Below are positions 18,886-29,275 of a stretch of 64,000 nucleotides of DNA, in pieces. The position numbers and the translations under genes were made by a program. The stretch is taken from the NCBI GenBank assembly GCA_026414765.1, contig JAOAIJ010000021.1:124001-188000 (forward strand). Direction: 5' to 3'. The notes beneath the pieces are model-generated. The model did not search any database. It saw nothing but the letters and a program-made list of their open reading frames with translations, and was not told where the DNA came from. This DNA comes from Clostridia bacterium (lineage in GTDB: Bacteria > Bacillota > Clostridia > Acetivibrionales > DSM-27016). Positions within the stretch are counted from its first letter, which is position 1. The number at the start of each line of letters is the position of its first letter.

Positions 18886-19051
18886 TGGTTGTCCTTATGT
18901 CCCGTGCTGAATTAACATTGATGGGTAAAAGAAAAGTATATGCACAAAATTCAAATCTGTTGTTTTTTTATAGAGACTCCTATATTATAATATATGATTG
19001 ATACAATTATTAAAAAGAAAATGTTACACGTGAGGGTTTTCGGAGGAACTG

Positions 19052-19798
19052 ATGTTTAATTTTTCCAGATTTAAGAAAACAAGTTATGAGATAGATAAGA
19101 ACAATCTTCCGGTTCATATTGCCATAATAATGGACGGAAACGGACGTTGGGCAAAACGCAGGGGATTGTCCAGAAGTTTGGGCCATAGGGAAGGATCTAA
19201 CGTCTTAAAGAGGATAACAGAGTTTTGCAGTGACCTGGGAATTAAGTATCTTACTGTATATGCATTCTCAACAGAAAACTGGAAACGACCCAAAAGTGAA
19301 GTTGACAAGTTGATGGATCTTTTGCTTGAATATTTAAAAAAGGCTGAAGATGAGCTTTCGGGAAAGAATATCAGGATTAAAGTGATAGGTGACAAAAAAG
19401 GACTTCCACTGGAGATTCAAAAACAGGTTGAAAGGGTAGAAAAATTTTCACGGGAAAACACAGGATTGTGTCTGAATATGGCACTAAACTATGGAAGCAG
19501 GAATGAAATTATTAATGCAGCAAAATTATTGATAAAGGACTGCAATGATGGAAAAATAAAAGTTGATGATATAGATGAGAATCTATTTTCAGACAGACTT
19601 TACACTACCGGGATACCTGACCCTGATTTGCTGATAAGGCCTAGTGGAGAACAAAGAATAAGTAACTTTCTTCTCTGGCAGGCAGCTTATACTGAGTTCT
19701 GGTATTCAAACGTAATGTGGCCTGATTTTAAAAAAGAGCATTTACTGGAAGCAATAAGAGACTATCAAAATAGAAACAGACGGTTTGGAGGAATTTAA
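19052..19798 (+). CDS. uppS: Undecaprenyl diphosphate synthase (cis-prenyltransferase)
   Basis: A 248-residue enzyme that adds isoprene units to farnesyl diphosphate to make the C55 carrier lipid precursor for the cell wall. It shows the family motifs IIMDGNGRWAKRRG (catalytic Asp, phosphate binding), GHREG, LTVYAFSTENWKRP and the C-terminal LLIRPSGEQRISNFLLWQ. GGAGGA precedes the ATG. It begins the uppS-cdsA-dxr-rseP-ispG envelope and isoprenoid run; cdsA starts immediately after its stop codon. Confidence 0.97.
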   Translation: MFNFSRFKKTSYEIDKNNLPVHIAIIMDGNGRWAKRRGLSRSLGHREGSNVLKRITEFCSDLGIKYLTVYAFSTENWKRPKSEVDKLMDLLLEYLKKAEDELSGKNIRIKVIGDKKGLPLEIQKQVERVEKFSRENTGLCLNMALNYGSRNEIINAAKLLIKDCNDGKIKVDDIDENLFSDRLYTTGIPDPDLLIRPSGEQRISNFLLWQAAYTEFWYSNVMWPDFKKEHLLEAIRDYQNRNRRFGGI

Positions 19799-20635
19799 TT
19801 GCATAAGACTAGAATAATCAGCGGGGGTATTGGTTTTATTCTATTGGTTGCTGTAATTTTAGCTGGGAGTATGGCTTTTACTGCTGCAATAACCCTTTTG
19901 TCTCTGATAGGCATGTTTGAGTTTTACAATGCAGTTTCCAAAGGAGGCTATAAACCGGTAAGGATTATCGGCTATATATCATGCCTGGTTATTTTCATTG
20001 TGGGATTGCAAGCCGGGGAAAATAATTTGAGCTTCCTATTCAATATTGAGTATATTACATTCGGATTGTTTGCTATGATATGTATTTTGTTTTCCTATGT
20101 CGTGTTTACTGAAAACAAGGTCAATATCAATGACATATCTTTAACCTTTTTTGGTATATTTTATGTAGTATTCCTGTTTTCATTTGTAGTTCTTACCAGA
20201 AATATGGAAGCAGGGCAGTACTATATATGGCTTGTCTTTATTGGTGCTTTTGCAACGGATACATTTGCTTATATTTTCGGAAACTTAATAGGTAAAACAA
20301 AAATACTTCCTGTTATAAGCCCGAAAAAATCGCTGGAAGGGTCAATAGGTGGAATTGTAGGCTGTGTTTTGCTTATGTTAATATATGGTTTGATTATTGA
20401 TAGTATGGGATGGGTAAAAGACTCAGTAGCTTTATACCACTTTATTGTTATAGGTATATTATGTGGAGTGATTTCACAAATTGGTGATTGGGCGGCTTCG
20501 GCAATTAAGAGATACATAGGAGTTAAGGACTATGGAAGGATAATGCCGGGTCACGGCGGCGTTCTGGACCGCTTTGACAGTATATTGTTTGTGGCACCGG
20601 TTATTTATTTTTACTTCAGCTTTTTCATAAGATAA
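19799..20635 (+). CDS. cdsA: Phosphatidate cytidylyltransferase (CDP-diglyceride synthase)
   Basis: A 278-residue integral membrane enzyme making CDP-diacylglycerol from phosphatidate and CTP. About eight hydrophobic segments precede the C-terminal signature SAIKRYIGVKD...PGHGGVLDRFDS, which holds the catalytic acidic residues. The start is TTG directly after the uppS stop, with GGAGGA about 8 bases before it inside the end of uppS, so the two are probably translationally coupled. Confidence 0.95.
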   Translation: MHKTRIISGGIGFILLVAVILAGSMAFTAAITLLSLIGMFEFYNAVSKGGYKPVRIIGYISCLVIFIVGLQAGENNLSFLFNIEYITFGLFAMICILFSYVVFTENKVNINDISLTFFGIFYVVFLFSFVVLTRNMEAGQYYIWLVFIGAFATDTFAYIFGNLIGKTKILPVISPKKSLEGSIGGIVGCVLLMLIYGLIIDSMGWVKDSVALYHFIVIGILCGVISQIGDWAASAIKRYIGVKDYGRIMPGHGGVLDRFDSILFVAPVIYFYFSFFIR

Positions 20636-20667
20636 TAGCTGATATAACTTGTTTCAAGGAGTTAAGT

Positions 20668-21813
20668 ATGGCAAAAAACATAGCAATTCTGGGATCAACA
20701 GGTTCGATAGGGGTACAGACTCTTGATGTTGCGAGAAATCTTGGTTTGAAAGTATCAGGCCTGTCAGCCAACTCAAATATTGATTTGCTGGAAAAGCAGT
20801 TGAGAGAGTTTAGTCCAAGGGTAGTGGCTGTTGGAAGTGAAAAACTTGCCGAAGAATTGAAAAAAAGAATTAGAGGCTATGACACCGAAGTTGTTTTTGG
20901 TGAAGATGGGTTTAAGAAGGTGGGCACTATAAATGAAGTGGATACTGTTGTATCTGCCGTCGTCGGTATAGCAGGACTCATCCCTACTTTGGAAGCTATA
21001 AGAGCCGGAAAAGATATTGCTTTGGCAAATAAGGAAACTCTTGTTACAGCCGGAGCTATTGTCATGTCTGAAGCAAAGAAACATAATGTCAGGATACTTC
21101 CTGTAGACAGCGAGCATTCAGCAATTTTTCAATGCCTTATGGGAAACAGGGCAGGGGATTTGGAGAAAATAGTATTGACTGCTTCCGGTGGACCTTTCAG
21201 AGGTAAAAAGAAAAATGAACTTAAAGCTGTAACTCCTGCACAGGCTCTGAAGCATCCTAACTGGAGCATGGGCAGCAAAATTTCAATAGATTCGGCGACT
21301 CTGATGAATAAAGGCTTGGAGGTTATAGAAGCAAAATGGCTTTTTGATCTGAACCTGAAGCAGATACAGGTTGTAATACATCCTCAGAGTATTATTCATT
21401 CCATGGTAGAGTATAAAGATGGGTCAATTATAGCACAGTTGGGTTCTCCGGATATGCGCATTCCAATACAATTTGCCCTTACATATCCAGGCAGGGCTGA
21501 AGGCGATTTTTCAAGACTTGATCTGCTGAAAGCAGGCAAATTCACATTTGAAGAGCCGGATTATGAAACTTTCGGAAGCTTGGAATACGCTTTTGAATCC
21601 CTGCGGATAGGCGGAACAATGCCGGTTGTGCTTAATGCTGCCAATGAAGTTGCAGTTAGCTTATTCTTAAATGGAAGAATTGGTTTTCTGGACATTTCAC
21701 GGATTGTCGGGAGTGCAATGGGCAAACATATTGTGAATAATAACCCAAGCCTGAATGATATAATAGAAGTAGATATGTGGACGAGAGAAGAAATCAAACA
21801 TCTAAGAATTTAG
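20668..21813 (+). CDS. dxr: 1-deoxy-D-xylulose 5-phosphate reductoisomerase
   Basis: A 381-residue NADPH-dependent enzyme of the MEP pathway, converting DXP to MEP. The N-terminal Rossmann motif is ILGSTGSIGVQTLDV. The metal and substrate region shows LPVDSEHSAIFQ and ASGGPFRG, followed by KISIDSATLMNKGLEVIEA. Length is normal. With ispG further on it shows the organism makes isoprenoids by the MEP route, feeding UppS. Confidence 0.97.
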   Translation: MAKNIAILGSTGSIGVQTLDVARNLGLKVSGLSANSNIDLLEKQLREFSPRVVAVGSEKLAEELKKRIRGYDTEVVFGEDGFKKVGTINEVDTVVSAVVGIAGLIPTLEAIRAGKDIALANKETLVTAGAIVMSEAKKHNVRILPVDSEHSAIFQCLMGNRAGDLEKIVLTASGGPFRGKKKNELKAVTPAQALKHPNWSMGSKISIDSATLMNKGLEVIEAKWLFDLNLKQIQVVIHPQSIIHSMVEYKDGSIIAQLGSPDMRIPIQFALTYPGRAEGDFSRLDLLKAGKFTFEEPDYETFGSLEYAFESLRIGGTMPVVLNAANEVAVSLFLNGRIGFLDISRIVGSAMGKHIVNNNPSLNDIIEVDMWTREEIKHLRI

Positions 21814-21827
21814 AATGAGGTATTAAT

Positions 21828-23120
21828 ATGAACATTTTTGTTGCTATTCTGGCTTTAAGCTTTTTGATAATTGTACATGAATTCGGGCATTTTATAGTTG
21901 CCAAGCTTTCAGGTATAAAGGTTCTTGAGTTTTCACTCTTTATGGGACCCAAGCTTTTCAGCTTAAAGAGAGGTGAAACCACTTATTCCATAAGAAGCAT
22001 ACCTTTAGGTGGGTACGTGAAAATGGAAGGTGAAGAACAGGAATCCAGCGATGACAGAGCATATAACAGGAAGCCTGTCTATATACGGGCAGCCGTTATT
22101 GCTGCAGGGCCTATAATGAATCTTATCGTAGCGGTTATATTCCTCACAATAATAACTTCAGTAGCAGGTTACAGGACTACCAACATAAGATATGTAGAAG
22201 AGAATTCTCCGGCATATAATGCAGGTATCCGGGAGGGTGACAGGGTATTGACATATAACGGTAAGAAAATACTGCATCCTATGGATGTTGAGCTTTTTAA
22301 ATTTGGAAACAAGGGTAAGCCTGTGGGTATAGAGTTTGAAAGAAACGGTATCAAGCAAAAAGCAGAGATTACTCCGGAAATTTTTAAGGAAAACCGGTTT
22401 TTACTTGGGTTTAGTCCCATGTCTTATTATAATGATAAATCTAACATAGTAAGAGCAGACTCTGTTGACAGCAAAAACCAAAAGGTATTGTTCAGAAAGG
22501 GAGACAAAATAGTCAGACTAGGCAGTCAGGAAATATCAAGTGGCAGGGATATAAGAAAGTTCCTTGGACAGAATGGTGACAAACCCATCAATGTAGAAGT
22601 TATCCGCAATGGAAAAACAGAAACGTTTACTGTTATACCTACAAAAAGTAATGCACCTGAGCAGTATGAAATAGGTTTGGATTTCAGTGGGGAAAAGGGC
22701 AATATACTTAATTCCTTGAAACATTCCGCTATTTACAGTGTATCACTTTCGAGAAACATTTACTATTCTCTTGCATGGCTTGTGACAGGCAATGTATCCA
22801 TGAAGCAGATGTCTGGTCCAGTAGGAATAGTATCCACTATAGGAGATATTGTTGAAATGAGTCCAACCCTGGCTGACAGGATATTAGGCTTGATGCAGAT
22901 TACCGCTTTCATAAGTATCAACCTCGGCTTATTCAACCTTATACCTTTTCCTGCACTTGATGGAAGCAAGCTTGTGATACTTGCTATTGAAGGTATAAGG
23001 AGAAAGGCTATACCGCCTGAGCGCGAAGCATTTATTTCATTGATAGGACTTGCACTTTTGATAATGCTGATGATTTATGCTACCTATAATGATATAGTCC
23101 GTCTTGCGGGGGGCGGGTAA
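21828..23120 (+). CDS. rseP: Site-2 intramembrane zinc metalloprotease RseP
   Basis: A 430-residue membrane protease. It has the zinc-binding HEFGH in the first membrane helix, a PDZ domain (~115-190), a second PDZ-like segment (~215-285), and the third zinc ligand motif NLIPFPALDGS in a C-terminal helix. Such proteins release membrane-held regulators (anti-sigma factors) or clear signal peptides. The order cdsA-dxr-rseP-ispG is standard in Firmicutes. The client is unknown. Confidence 0.95.
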   Translation: MNIFVAILALSFLIIVHEFGHFIVAKLSGIKVLEFSLFMGPKLFSLKRGETTYSIRSIPLGGYVKMEGEEQESSDDRAYNRKPVYIRAAVIAAGPIMNLIVAVIFLTIITSVAGYRTTNIRYVEENSPAYNAGIREGDRVLTYNGKKILHPMDVELFKFGNKGKPVGIEFERNGIKQKAEITPEIFKENRFLLGFSPMSYYNDKSNIVRADSVDSKNQKVLFRKGDKIVRLGSQEISSGRDIRKFLGQNGDKPINVEVIRNGKTETFTVIPTKSNAPEQYEIGLDFSGEKGNILNSLKHSAIYSVSLSRNIYYSLAWLVTGNVSMKQMSGPVGIVSTIGDIVEMSPTLADRILGLMQITAFISINLGLFNLIPFPALDGSKLVILAIEGIRRKAIPPEREAFISLIGLALLIMLMIYATYNDIVRLAGGG

Positions 23121-23155
23121 GATAATAAATATATTTGTTGAGAAAGGAAAATGCA

Positions 23156-24223
23156 TTGAAAGAATATAGTTACATCAAACGCAGACCGACTAAAAGAATA
23201 AGAGCAGGCAGTTTGTATATAGGCGGTGATGCTCCGGTCACTATACAGTCAATGACAAATACCGATACTAGAGATGTCAAATCAACGGTTGAGCAGATAA
23301 AAAAGCTAGAAGAAGCAGGCTGTGAAATAATAAGGGTTGCGGTGCCGGATGCTGAAGCAGCAGAAGCTATAGGCGGAATAAAAAAATCAATCAGGATTCC
23401 TTTGGTAGCAGACATACATTTTGATTACCGTCTGGCCCTTTCCTCTATGAAAATGGGTGCAGACAAAATAAGGCTAAACCCGGGAAACATAGGGGACCGT
23501 GATAGGGTTATGAAGGTTGTTGAAATGGCTAAAGAGCGTCAAGTACCTATAAGGATTGGAGTTAACTCGGGCTCTATAGAAAAACACATACTTGAAAAGT
23601 ATAGTGGGGTAACACCTGAAGGTATGGTAGAAAGTGCTCTTGGTCATGCAGCAATACTGGAGGAACTTGATTTTGACCAGATAGCTTTTTCCATAAAGGC
23701 TTCAAGCGTGCCAATGACGATAGCCGCCTACCGTCTTATGTCGGAGAAATCAAGATACCCTTTGCACATCGGTGTCACGGAAGCCGGTACTGTTTATAAG
23801 GGAACAATCAAATCTTCCGTAGGCTTAGGATGTCTGTTGGCTGAGGGAATAGGTGATACTTTACGGGTTTCATTAACCGGTGATCCGGTAGAGGAAATAA
23901 GAGCAGGAATAGAAATCTTGAAGGCACTCGGCCTGAAAAAGGGCGGTATAGAGTTTGTATCATGTCCTACATGCGGCAGATGCCAGGTTGATTTGATAGA
24001 TATAGCTAACAAGGTAGAAGCAAGTGTTCAGATGCTGGAGAAAGATATAAAGGTTGCAGTTATGGGCTGTGCAGTAAATGGACCAGGAGAGGCAAGGGAA
24101 GCTGATATCGGTATAGCAGGTGGCAAGGGAGAAGTGCTGCTGTTCAAGAAAGGTGAAGCAGTCCGTAAAATACCGGAAGAAAGAGCAGTGGAAGAGTTAT
24201 TGGCTGAAATAAAAAAAATGTAA
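23156..24223 (+). CDS. ispG: 4-hydroxy-3-methylbut-2-enyl diphosphate synthase (flavodoxin/ferredoxin)
   Basis: A 355-residue iron-sulfur enzyme of the MEP pathway that reduces MEcPP to HMBPP. It shows the TIM-barrel start [31 protein letters not shown], and the C-terminal [4Fe-4S] cysteines in CPTCGRC and [11 protein letters not shown]. The TTG at 23156 is preferred, about 6-8 bases after AAAGGAAA; the open frame extends to a TTG at 23135 without a ribosome binding site. Confidence 0.96.
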   Translation: MKEYSYIKRRPTKRIRAGSLYIGGDAPVTIQSMTNTDTRDVKSTVEQIKKLEEAGCEIIRVAVPDAEAAEAIGGIKKSIRIPLVADIHFDYRLALSSMKMGADKIRLNPGNIGDRDRVMKVVEMAKERQVPIRIGVNSGSIEKHILEKYSGVTPEGMVESALGHAAILEELDFDQIAFSIKASSVPMTIAAYRLMSEKSRYPLHIGVTEAGTVYKGTIKSSVGLGCLLAEGIGDTLRVSLTGDPVEEIRAGIEILKALGLKKGGIEFVSCPTCGRCQVDLIDIANKVEASVQMLEKDIKVAVMGCAVNGPGEAREADIGIAGGKGEVLLFKKGEAVRKIPEERAVEELLAEIKKM

Positions 24224-24292
24224 TCACTTTATAGGTGAATTGAATTTAATGATCGTAAAAAATACATACTATTTCTGAAAGGACTGGTATGT

Positions 24293-24928
24293 ATGAAGAT
24301 TAGTGCAATAATTCCCGCCTATAACGAAGAAAACACAATTTCAGACGTAATAAAAACAATAAAAAGCGTAAATGAGATAGAAGAAATAATTGTTGTGAGC
24401 GACGGCTCAAGAGACAACACTGCCGGCCTGGCAATAAGCTGTGGAGCAAGGGTTGTCGAGCTCGAGCATAACAGGGGAAAAGGAGCTGCAATCAAAGCAG
24501 GCATCAAGCATTGCAGCGGTGAAATAATTTTACTTCTTGATGCTGATTTGATAGGACTTAATGCATTTCATATACGGAAACTGTTGAATCCGGTTCTGAA
24601 TAACTCTGCAGACATGACAATCGGCTTGTTCAGCAAGGGTAGATTTTCAACGGATATTGCCCAGAAAATTGCGCCGAATCTGTCCGGACAGAGAGCTGTA
24701 AGGAAATCCGTTCTCGAAAGTTTAAAAGGTATTGATACTGCCGGTTATGGTATAGAGGTCTCATTGACAATCCATGCCCAAAAAACTAATATTAGAGTAG
24801 ATGAGGTTGTATTAGAAGATTTGACACACGTAATGAAAGAAGAAAAGCTAGGTTTGCTGCGTGGTTTTATGGAAAGAATGAAAATGTACTGGCAGATATT
24901 AAAAGGGATGCGGCTGGCAAGGAGATAA
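24293..24928 (+). CDS. Family 2 glycosyltransferase-like protein
   Basis: A 211-residue GT-A fold protein. The nucleotide-sugar site is visible as IIPAYNEENTISDVI, then VVSDGSRDNT, then the metal-binding LLDADL. There is no C-terminal membrane anchor, so it resembles the small soluble dolichyl-phosphate-mannose-synthase-like group. It sits between ispG and polC, 8 bases before polC, and is probably cotranscribed with it. Donor and acceptor are unknown. Confidence 0.85.
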   Translation: MKISAIIPAYNEENTISDVIKTIKSVNEIEEIIVVSDGSRDNTAGLAISCGARVVELEHNRGKGAAIKAGIKHCSGEIILLLDADLIGLNAFHIRKLLNPVLNNSADMTIGLFSKGRFSTDIAQKIAPNLSGQRAVRKSVLESLKGIDTAGYGIEVSLTIHAQKTNIRVDEVVLEDLTHVMKEEKLGLLRGFMERMKMYWQILKGMRLARR

Positions 24929-24935
24929 AAGGGGT

Positions 24936-27900
24936 ATGAGTTCAGTGCAAAATGTAGCATTAGAAAATAAAACATTGTCAGAGCTTTTTCCGGAGGTCTT
25001 TTCCGGGGATGAAAAATCAAATCTGTTAAAAGACATTAAAATTTCAAGTATAAATGTATATAGAAAATCCAAAAGGCTGGAAGTTTTTCTTTTGTCGGAA
25101 AAATTGATTCCGGCTTCAAGTATTTCCAAATTAGAGCAGAATTTCGTCAATTCATTTCAACTTGAATCAACGAGTATTAAGATAAGATTCAATACATCTA
25201 TGGAATTAAAGGATATTCTGGTTTCGTACTGGGATAGTGTTTTATTTTTAGTCAATAATAAGATAGCATTGAGTAGGGGTATACTTCACGACTGTATGTG
25301 GGAACTTGACGGAAAAAGGCTGAAAATATGCCTTAAGACCAAAGGAACACAGATACTTAAAGCCCAGGCATGTGATGCCCTTATAGAAAAATATCTGGAT
25401 GAGATGTTTTCAGCAAATATAAAGGTTGAGTTTGTTGATTTTGAAGTCGATGAGACTGCTAAAGATGAATATATAAAGCTAAAAGAAAGTGAAGAAGCCA
25501 AACTTATCAGTGATGCCATTATCGTTCAGAATACACAGAAAACTGATTCGGGCAGCAGGCAGCAGGCTAAACGTGAAACTCTTCAAAACGGTACGGTTGT
25601 GGACATCATTCTTGGAAAAAACTTTAACGACAGTATAATAAAAATGTCTGAGATTACCCAGGATTCAGGAAAGGTAGCGATGTGTGGGGAAATCTTCAGG
25701 GTTGAATTCAGGGAAATCCGTGGAGAAAGGCATATCTGTATATTTGATATTACAGATTTCACAAGCTCTTTGACTGTAAAATTCTTCGTAGAAAAAGGAG
25801 ATATAGATTTAATAAAAGAGCAGATAAAGGAAAGCATCAATGTAAAAGTCCGTGGTGAAGCTCAATATGATAAATTCTCAAAAGAGCTTGCTGTGATGGC
25901 TTCAGATATTATACAGGTCGAAAAACAGGTGAAAATTGATGAAGCAGAAACAAAGAGAGTTGAACTTCACCTGCATACACAGATGAGTACAATGGATGGT
26001 GTCACACCGGTAAAAGAACTGGTAAAAAGAGCAGCACAATGGGGACATAAAGCTATAGCCATTACGGACCATGGTGTCGTGCAAGCATATCCTGATGCTT
26101 TTGATACCGGTAAGAAAAACAAAATAAAGATTATTTACGGTATGGAGTGCTATCTGCTTGATGACTGTGTTCCTGTTGCGTACCATCCGAACGGGCAGTC
26201 ACTTGACGGTGAGTTTGTTGTGCTTGATTTGGAGACAACAGGCTTAAATGCCGATAAGGATAGAATAACCGAGATAGGTGCAGTAAAAATTAAGAACGGG
26301 GTAATAGTTGACAGGTTCAGCTCTTTTGTAAACCCTGAAATACCGATACCAAGCTATATTGTAAAACTTACCGGAATAACGAACGAAATGGTTCAGGAAG
26401 CACCTGCAATAGAACCTGTCTTACTGGAGTTTTTAGAATTTATAAACGGGACAACTCTTGTAGCCCACAATGCAACCTTTGATTTAGGCTTTTTAAAGCA
26501 TTATGCCAAGACTATCGGAGAGCATATAAACAATCCGGTTATAGATACATTGCAATTATGTAGAAACATGTTTCCTGAATTAAGCAAATACAGGCTGAAT
26601 ATTATTGCAAAGCATCTTGGAATAAGATTGGAGAATCATCACAGGGCAGTTGATGATTCCAGGGCGACTGCTGAAATTTTTATTAAGTGTCTGGATATTT
26701 TAAAGAAAAAGGGCATTAAAACAATTAATGACATTGATGGAGCCTTTGACAGTACTGGCGATTACAAAAAGGGCTCTACATACCATGCAGTAATACTTGT
26801 GAAAAACAATATTGGACTAAAAAATCTTTATAAAATAGTTTCGGATTCTCATCTGAAGTATTATCATAAAAGGCCTAGGGTTCCTAAAAAGCTGTTAATG
26901 ACACATCGTGAAGGGCTGATTCTGGGAAGTGCCTGTGAAGCGGGTGAACTATATTCGGCAATACTGGACAACAAAGGCGACGACCAGATTATGAAAATTG
27001 TCAAGTTTTATGATTATCTCGAAATCCAGCCTCTAGGAAACAACCAGTTCTTAATCAATAATGGAAAGGTAAACAGCCAGGAAGAGCTAAAGAGCATAAA
27101 TAAAAAAATAATCAGACTGGGAGAGAAGTTTAAGAAACCAGTTGTCGCTACTTGTGACGTGCACTTTATGGACCCGAGAGATGAGGTGTTCAGGCGGATT
27201 CTCATGGCGGGGAAAGGTTTTGCCGATGCGGATAACCAAGCGCCCCTTTATTTCAGAACTACAGAGGAAATGATGAGAGAGTTTGAGTATCTTGGCAGGG
27301 AAAAGGCGTATGAGGTAGTTGTGACCAATACAAACCTTATAGCTGATATGGTTGAGGATATACCGCCTGTGCTGCCGGGGGTGCATCCTCCGAAAATAGA
27401 AGGTGCGGAGGAAGAAATAAAAAAGCTGGCAGAGAACAAGGCCAGGGAAATATATGGAGAAACATTGCCGCAGGTAGTGGCCGAACGGCTTGATAAGGAA
27501 CTTAACTCCATTATAAAGAACGGTTTTTCAGTTATGTATCTTATAGCCCAGAAACTCGTGTACAAATCTGTAAGTGACGGATATCTTGTCGGCTCCAGAG
27601 GATCTGTGGGTTCATCTTTTGTAGCAAATATGGCAGGGATTACAGAAGTTAATTCTCTTCAACCGCATTATATTTGCACCAAATGTAAATACTCCGAGTT
27701 TATAACTGATGGAAGTTATGACTGCGGATTTGATTTGCCTGAGAAAAGCTGTCCTGAATGCGGGCAGTCGCTGAAAAGGGATGGTTATGACATACCCTTT
27801 GAAACCTTCCTTGGGTTTGATGGCGATAAAGAACCTGATATAGATTTGAATTTCTCGGGTGAATATCAGCCAAGGGCACATAAATACACTGAGGAGCTTT

Positions 27901-29255
27901 TTGGAGAAGGGCATGTTTTCAGAGCAGGAACTATAGCTTCTGTTGCGGATAAGACTGCATTCGGTTATGTTAAAAACTACCTTGATGAAAGAGAAGTGGT
28001 TGTAACAAATGCTGAAATGAACAGGCTGGTTAAAGGATGTACGGGAATAAAGAGGACCACTGGCCAGCATCCGGGAGGGATAATGATTGTGCCTCAGGAT
28101 AAGGAGATTTATGACTTTTCTCCTATTCAAAGACCTGCTGATGATACAGAATCGGATACAATAACAACTCACTTTGATTACCACTTTCTTCATGGAAGTA
28201 TCCTTAAGCTTGACATACTTGGACATGATGATCCTACAGTGATAAGAATGCTCGAAGATTTGACAGGGGTGGATGCTACAACAATACGTATCGGCGAAGA
28301 GAAAACAATGAGCATATTCAACAGTACTGAAGCTCTGGGAGTAAAGCCTGAAGATATAAACAGTGAAGTTGGTACTTTTGCCATACCTGAGTTTGGGACA
28401 AAATTTGTAAGACAGATGCTGGTTGATACAAAACCGAAGTATTTCTCGGAACTTATAAGAATTTCCGGTTTGTCACACGGTACGGATGTATGGCTCAATA
28501 ATGCACAGGATCTTATCCGTTCAGGTATCTGTACCCTTTCGGAATCCATATGTTGCCGTGATGATATAATGATTTTCCTGATCCATAAGGGACTTCATCC
28601 TAAAACAGCTTTTAAGATAATGGAGGATGTAAGAAAAGGAAAGGGATTGAAGGAAGAATACGTTCAGACAATGAAGGAAAACAATGTACCGCAGTGGTAT
28701 ATTGATTCCTGCAATAAGATAAAATATATGTTTCCTAAGGCACATGCAGCTGCATATGTAATGATGGCATTCAGAATAGCCTGGTTCAAAGTATATCATC
28801 CTGAAGCATTTTATGTAACATACTTTACTGTAAGGGCGGATGAATTTGATGCGGAGATAATGACACATGGACAGGACAGAGTCAGAAACAAGATCAGGGA
28901 GCTCGAACAGAAGGGTAATAATATGACTCAAAAAGAAAAAAACGTTCTTACCATTCTTGAAGTAACAAATGAGATGTATGCAAGGGGAATTAAGTTCCTG
29001 CCGGTGGATTTATATAAATCGGATGCAATAAAATTCCAGATAACATCAGAAGGAATAAGGCCACCTCTTAATGCACTCCAGGGGCTTGGAGGTGCTGCTG
29101 CCCAGAATATCGTAGATTCCCGCAGAGATGGAGAGTTTCTCTCTGTTGATGAATTGAGAGTAAGAGCAAAAATAAGCAAAGCGGTTATAGAGATATTGCA
29201 GCAGAACGGATGTCTCGAAGGGCTGCCGGAAAGCAACCAGCTAAGCTTATTCTGA
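24936..29255 (+). CDS. polC: DNA polymerase III PolC-type alpha subunit with built-in 3'-5' exonuclease
   Basis: A 1439-residue replicative polymerase of the Gram-positive PolC type. Order: N-terminal domain (~1-210), OB fold (~225-345), PHP domain starting VELHLHTQMSTMDG, an exonuclease inserted in the PHP domain (VVLDLETTGLNADKDRITEIG, HNATFDLGFL, HHRAVDDSRAT), then the polymerase core with GSRGSVGSSF, a Cys4 zinc module (CTKC...CPEC) and the catalytic PDIDLNFS. The C-terminus has HhH-like and tail segments ending in QLSLF, which matches the beta-clamp-binding consensus. Length is normal for PolC. Confidence 0.97.
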   Translation: MSSVQNVALENKTLSELFPEVFSGDEKSNLLKDIKISSINVYRKSKRLEVFLLSEKLIPASSISKLEQNFVNSFQLESTSIKIRFNTSMELKDILVSYWDSVLFLVNNKIALSRGILHDCMWELDGKRLKICLKTKGTQILKAQACDALIEKYLDEMFSANIKVEFVDFEVDETAKDEYIKLKESEEAKLISDAIIVQNTQKTDSGSRQQAKRETLQNGTVVDIILGKNFNDSIIKMSEITQDSGKVAMCGEIFRVEFREIRGERHICIFDITDFTSSLTVKFFVEKGDIDLIKEQIKESINVKVRGEAQYDKFSKELAVMASDIIQVEKQVKIDEAETKRVELHLHTQMSTMDGVTPVKELVKRAAQWGHKAIAITDHGVVQAYPDAFDTGKKNKIKIIYGMECYLLDDCVPVAYHPNGQSLDGEFVVLDLETTGLNADKDRITEIGAVKIKNGVIVDRFSSFVNPEIPIPSYIVKLTGITNEMVQEAPAIEPVLLEFLEFINGTTLVAHNATFDLGFLKHYAKTIGEHINNPVIDTLQLCRNMFPELSKYRLNIIAKHLGIRLENHHRAVDDSRATAEIFIKCLDILKKKGIKTINDIDGAFDSTGDYKKGSTYHAVILVKNNIGLKNLYKIVSDSHLKYYHKRPRVPKKLLMTHREGLILGSACEAGELYSAILDNKGDDQIMKIVKFYDYLEIQPLGNNQFLINNGKVNSQEELKSINKKIIRLGEKFKKPVVATCDVHFMDPRDEVFRRILMAGKGFADADNQAPLYFRTTEEMMREFEYLGREKAYEVVVTNTNLIADMVEDIPPVLPGVHPPKIEGAEEEIKKLAENKAREIYGETLPQVVAERLDKELNSIIKNGFSVMYLIAQKLVYKSVSDGYLVGSRGSVGSSFVANMAGITEVNSLQPHYICTKCKYSEFITDGSYDCGFDLPEKSCPECGQSLKRDGYDIPFETFLGFDGDKEPDIDLNFSGEYQPRAHKYTEELFGEGHVFRAGTIASVADKTAFGYVKNYLDEREVVVTNAEMNRLVKGCTGIKRTTGQHPGGIMIVPQDKEIYDFSPIQRPADDTESDTITTHFDYHFLHGSILKLDILGHDDPTVIRMLEDLTGVDATTIRIGEEKTMSIFNSTEALGVKPEDINSEVGTFAIPEFGTKFVRQMLVDTKPKYFSELIRISGLSHGTDVWLNNAQDLIRSGICTLSESICCRDDIMIFLIHKGLHPKTAFKIMEDVRKGKGLKEEYVQTMKENNVPQWYIDSCNKIKYMFPKAHAAAYVMMAFRIAWFKVYHPEAFYVTYFTVRADEFDAEIMTHGQDRVRNKIRELEQKGNNMTQKEKNVLTILEVTNEMYARGIKFLPVDLYKSDAIKFQITSEGIRPPLNALQGLGGAAAQNIVDSRRDGEFLSVDELRVRAKISKAVIEILQQNGCLEGLPESNQLSLF

Positions 29256-29275
29256 ACATAATATATATCGGCTCT

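Noticed and set aside
27612..28226. 204-codon open frame opposite polC
   Set aside because: It is a shadow of a highly conserved polymerase region, with no ribosome binding site and a composition unlike a real protein.
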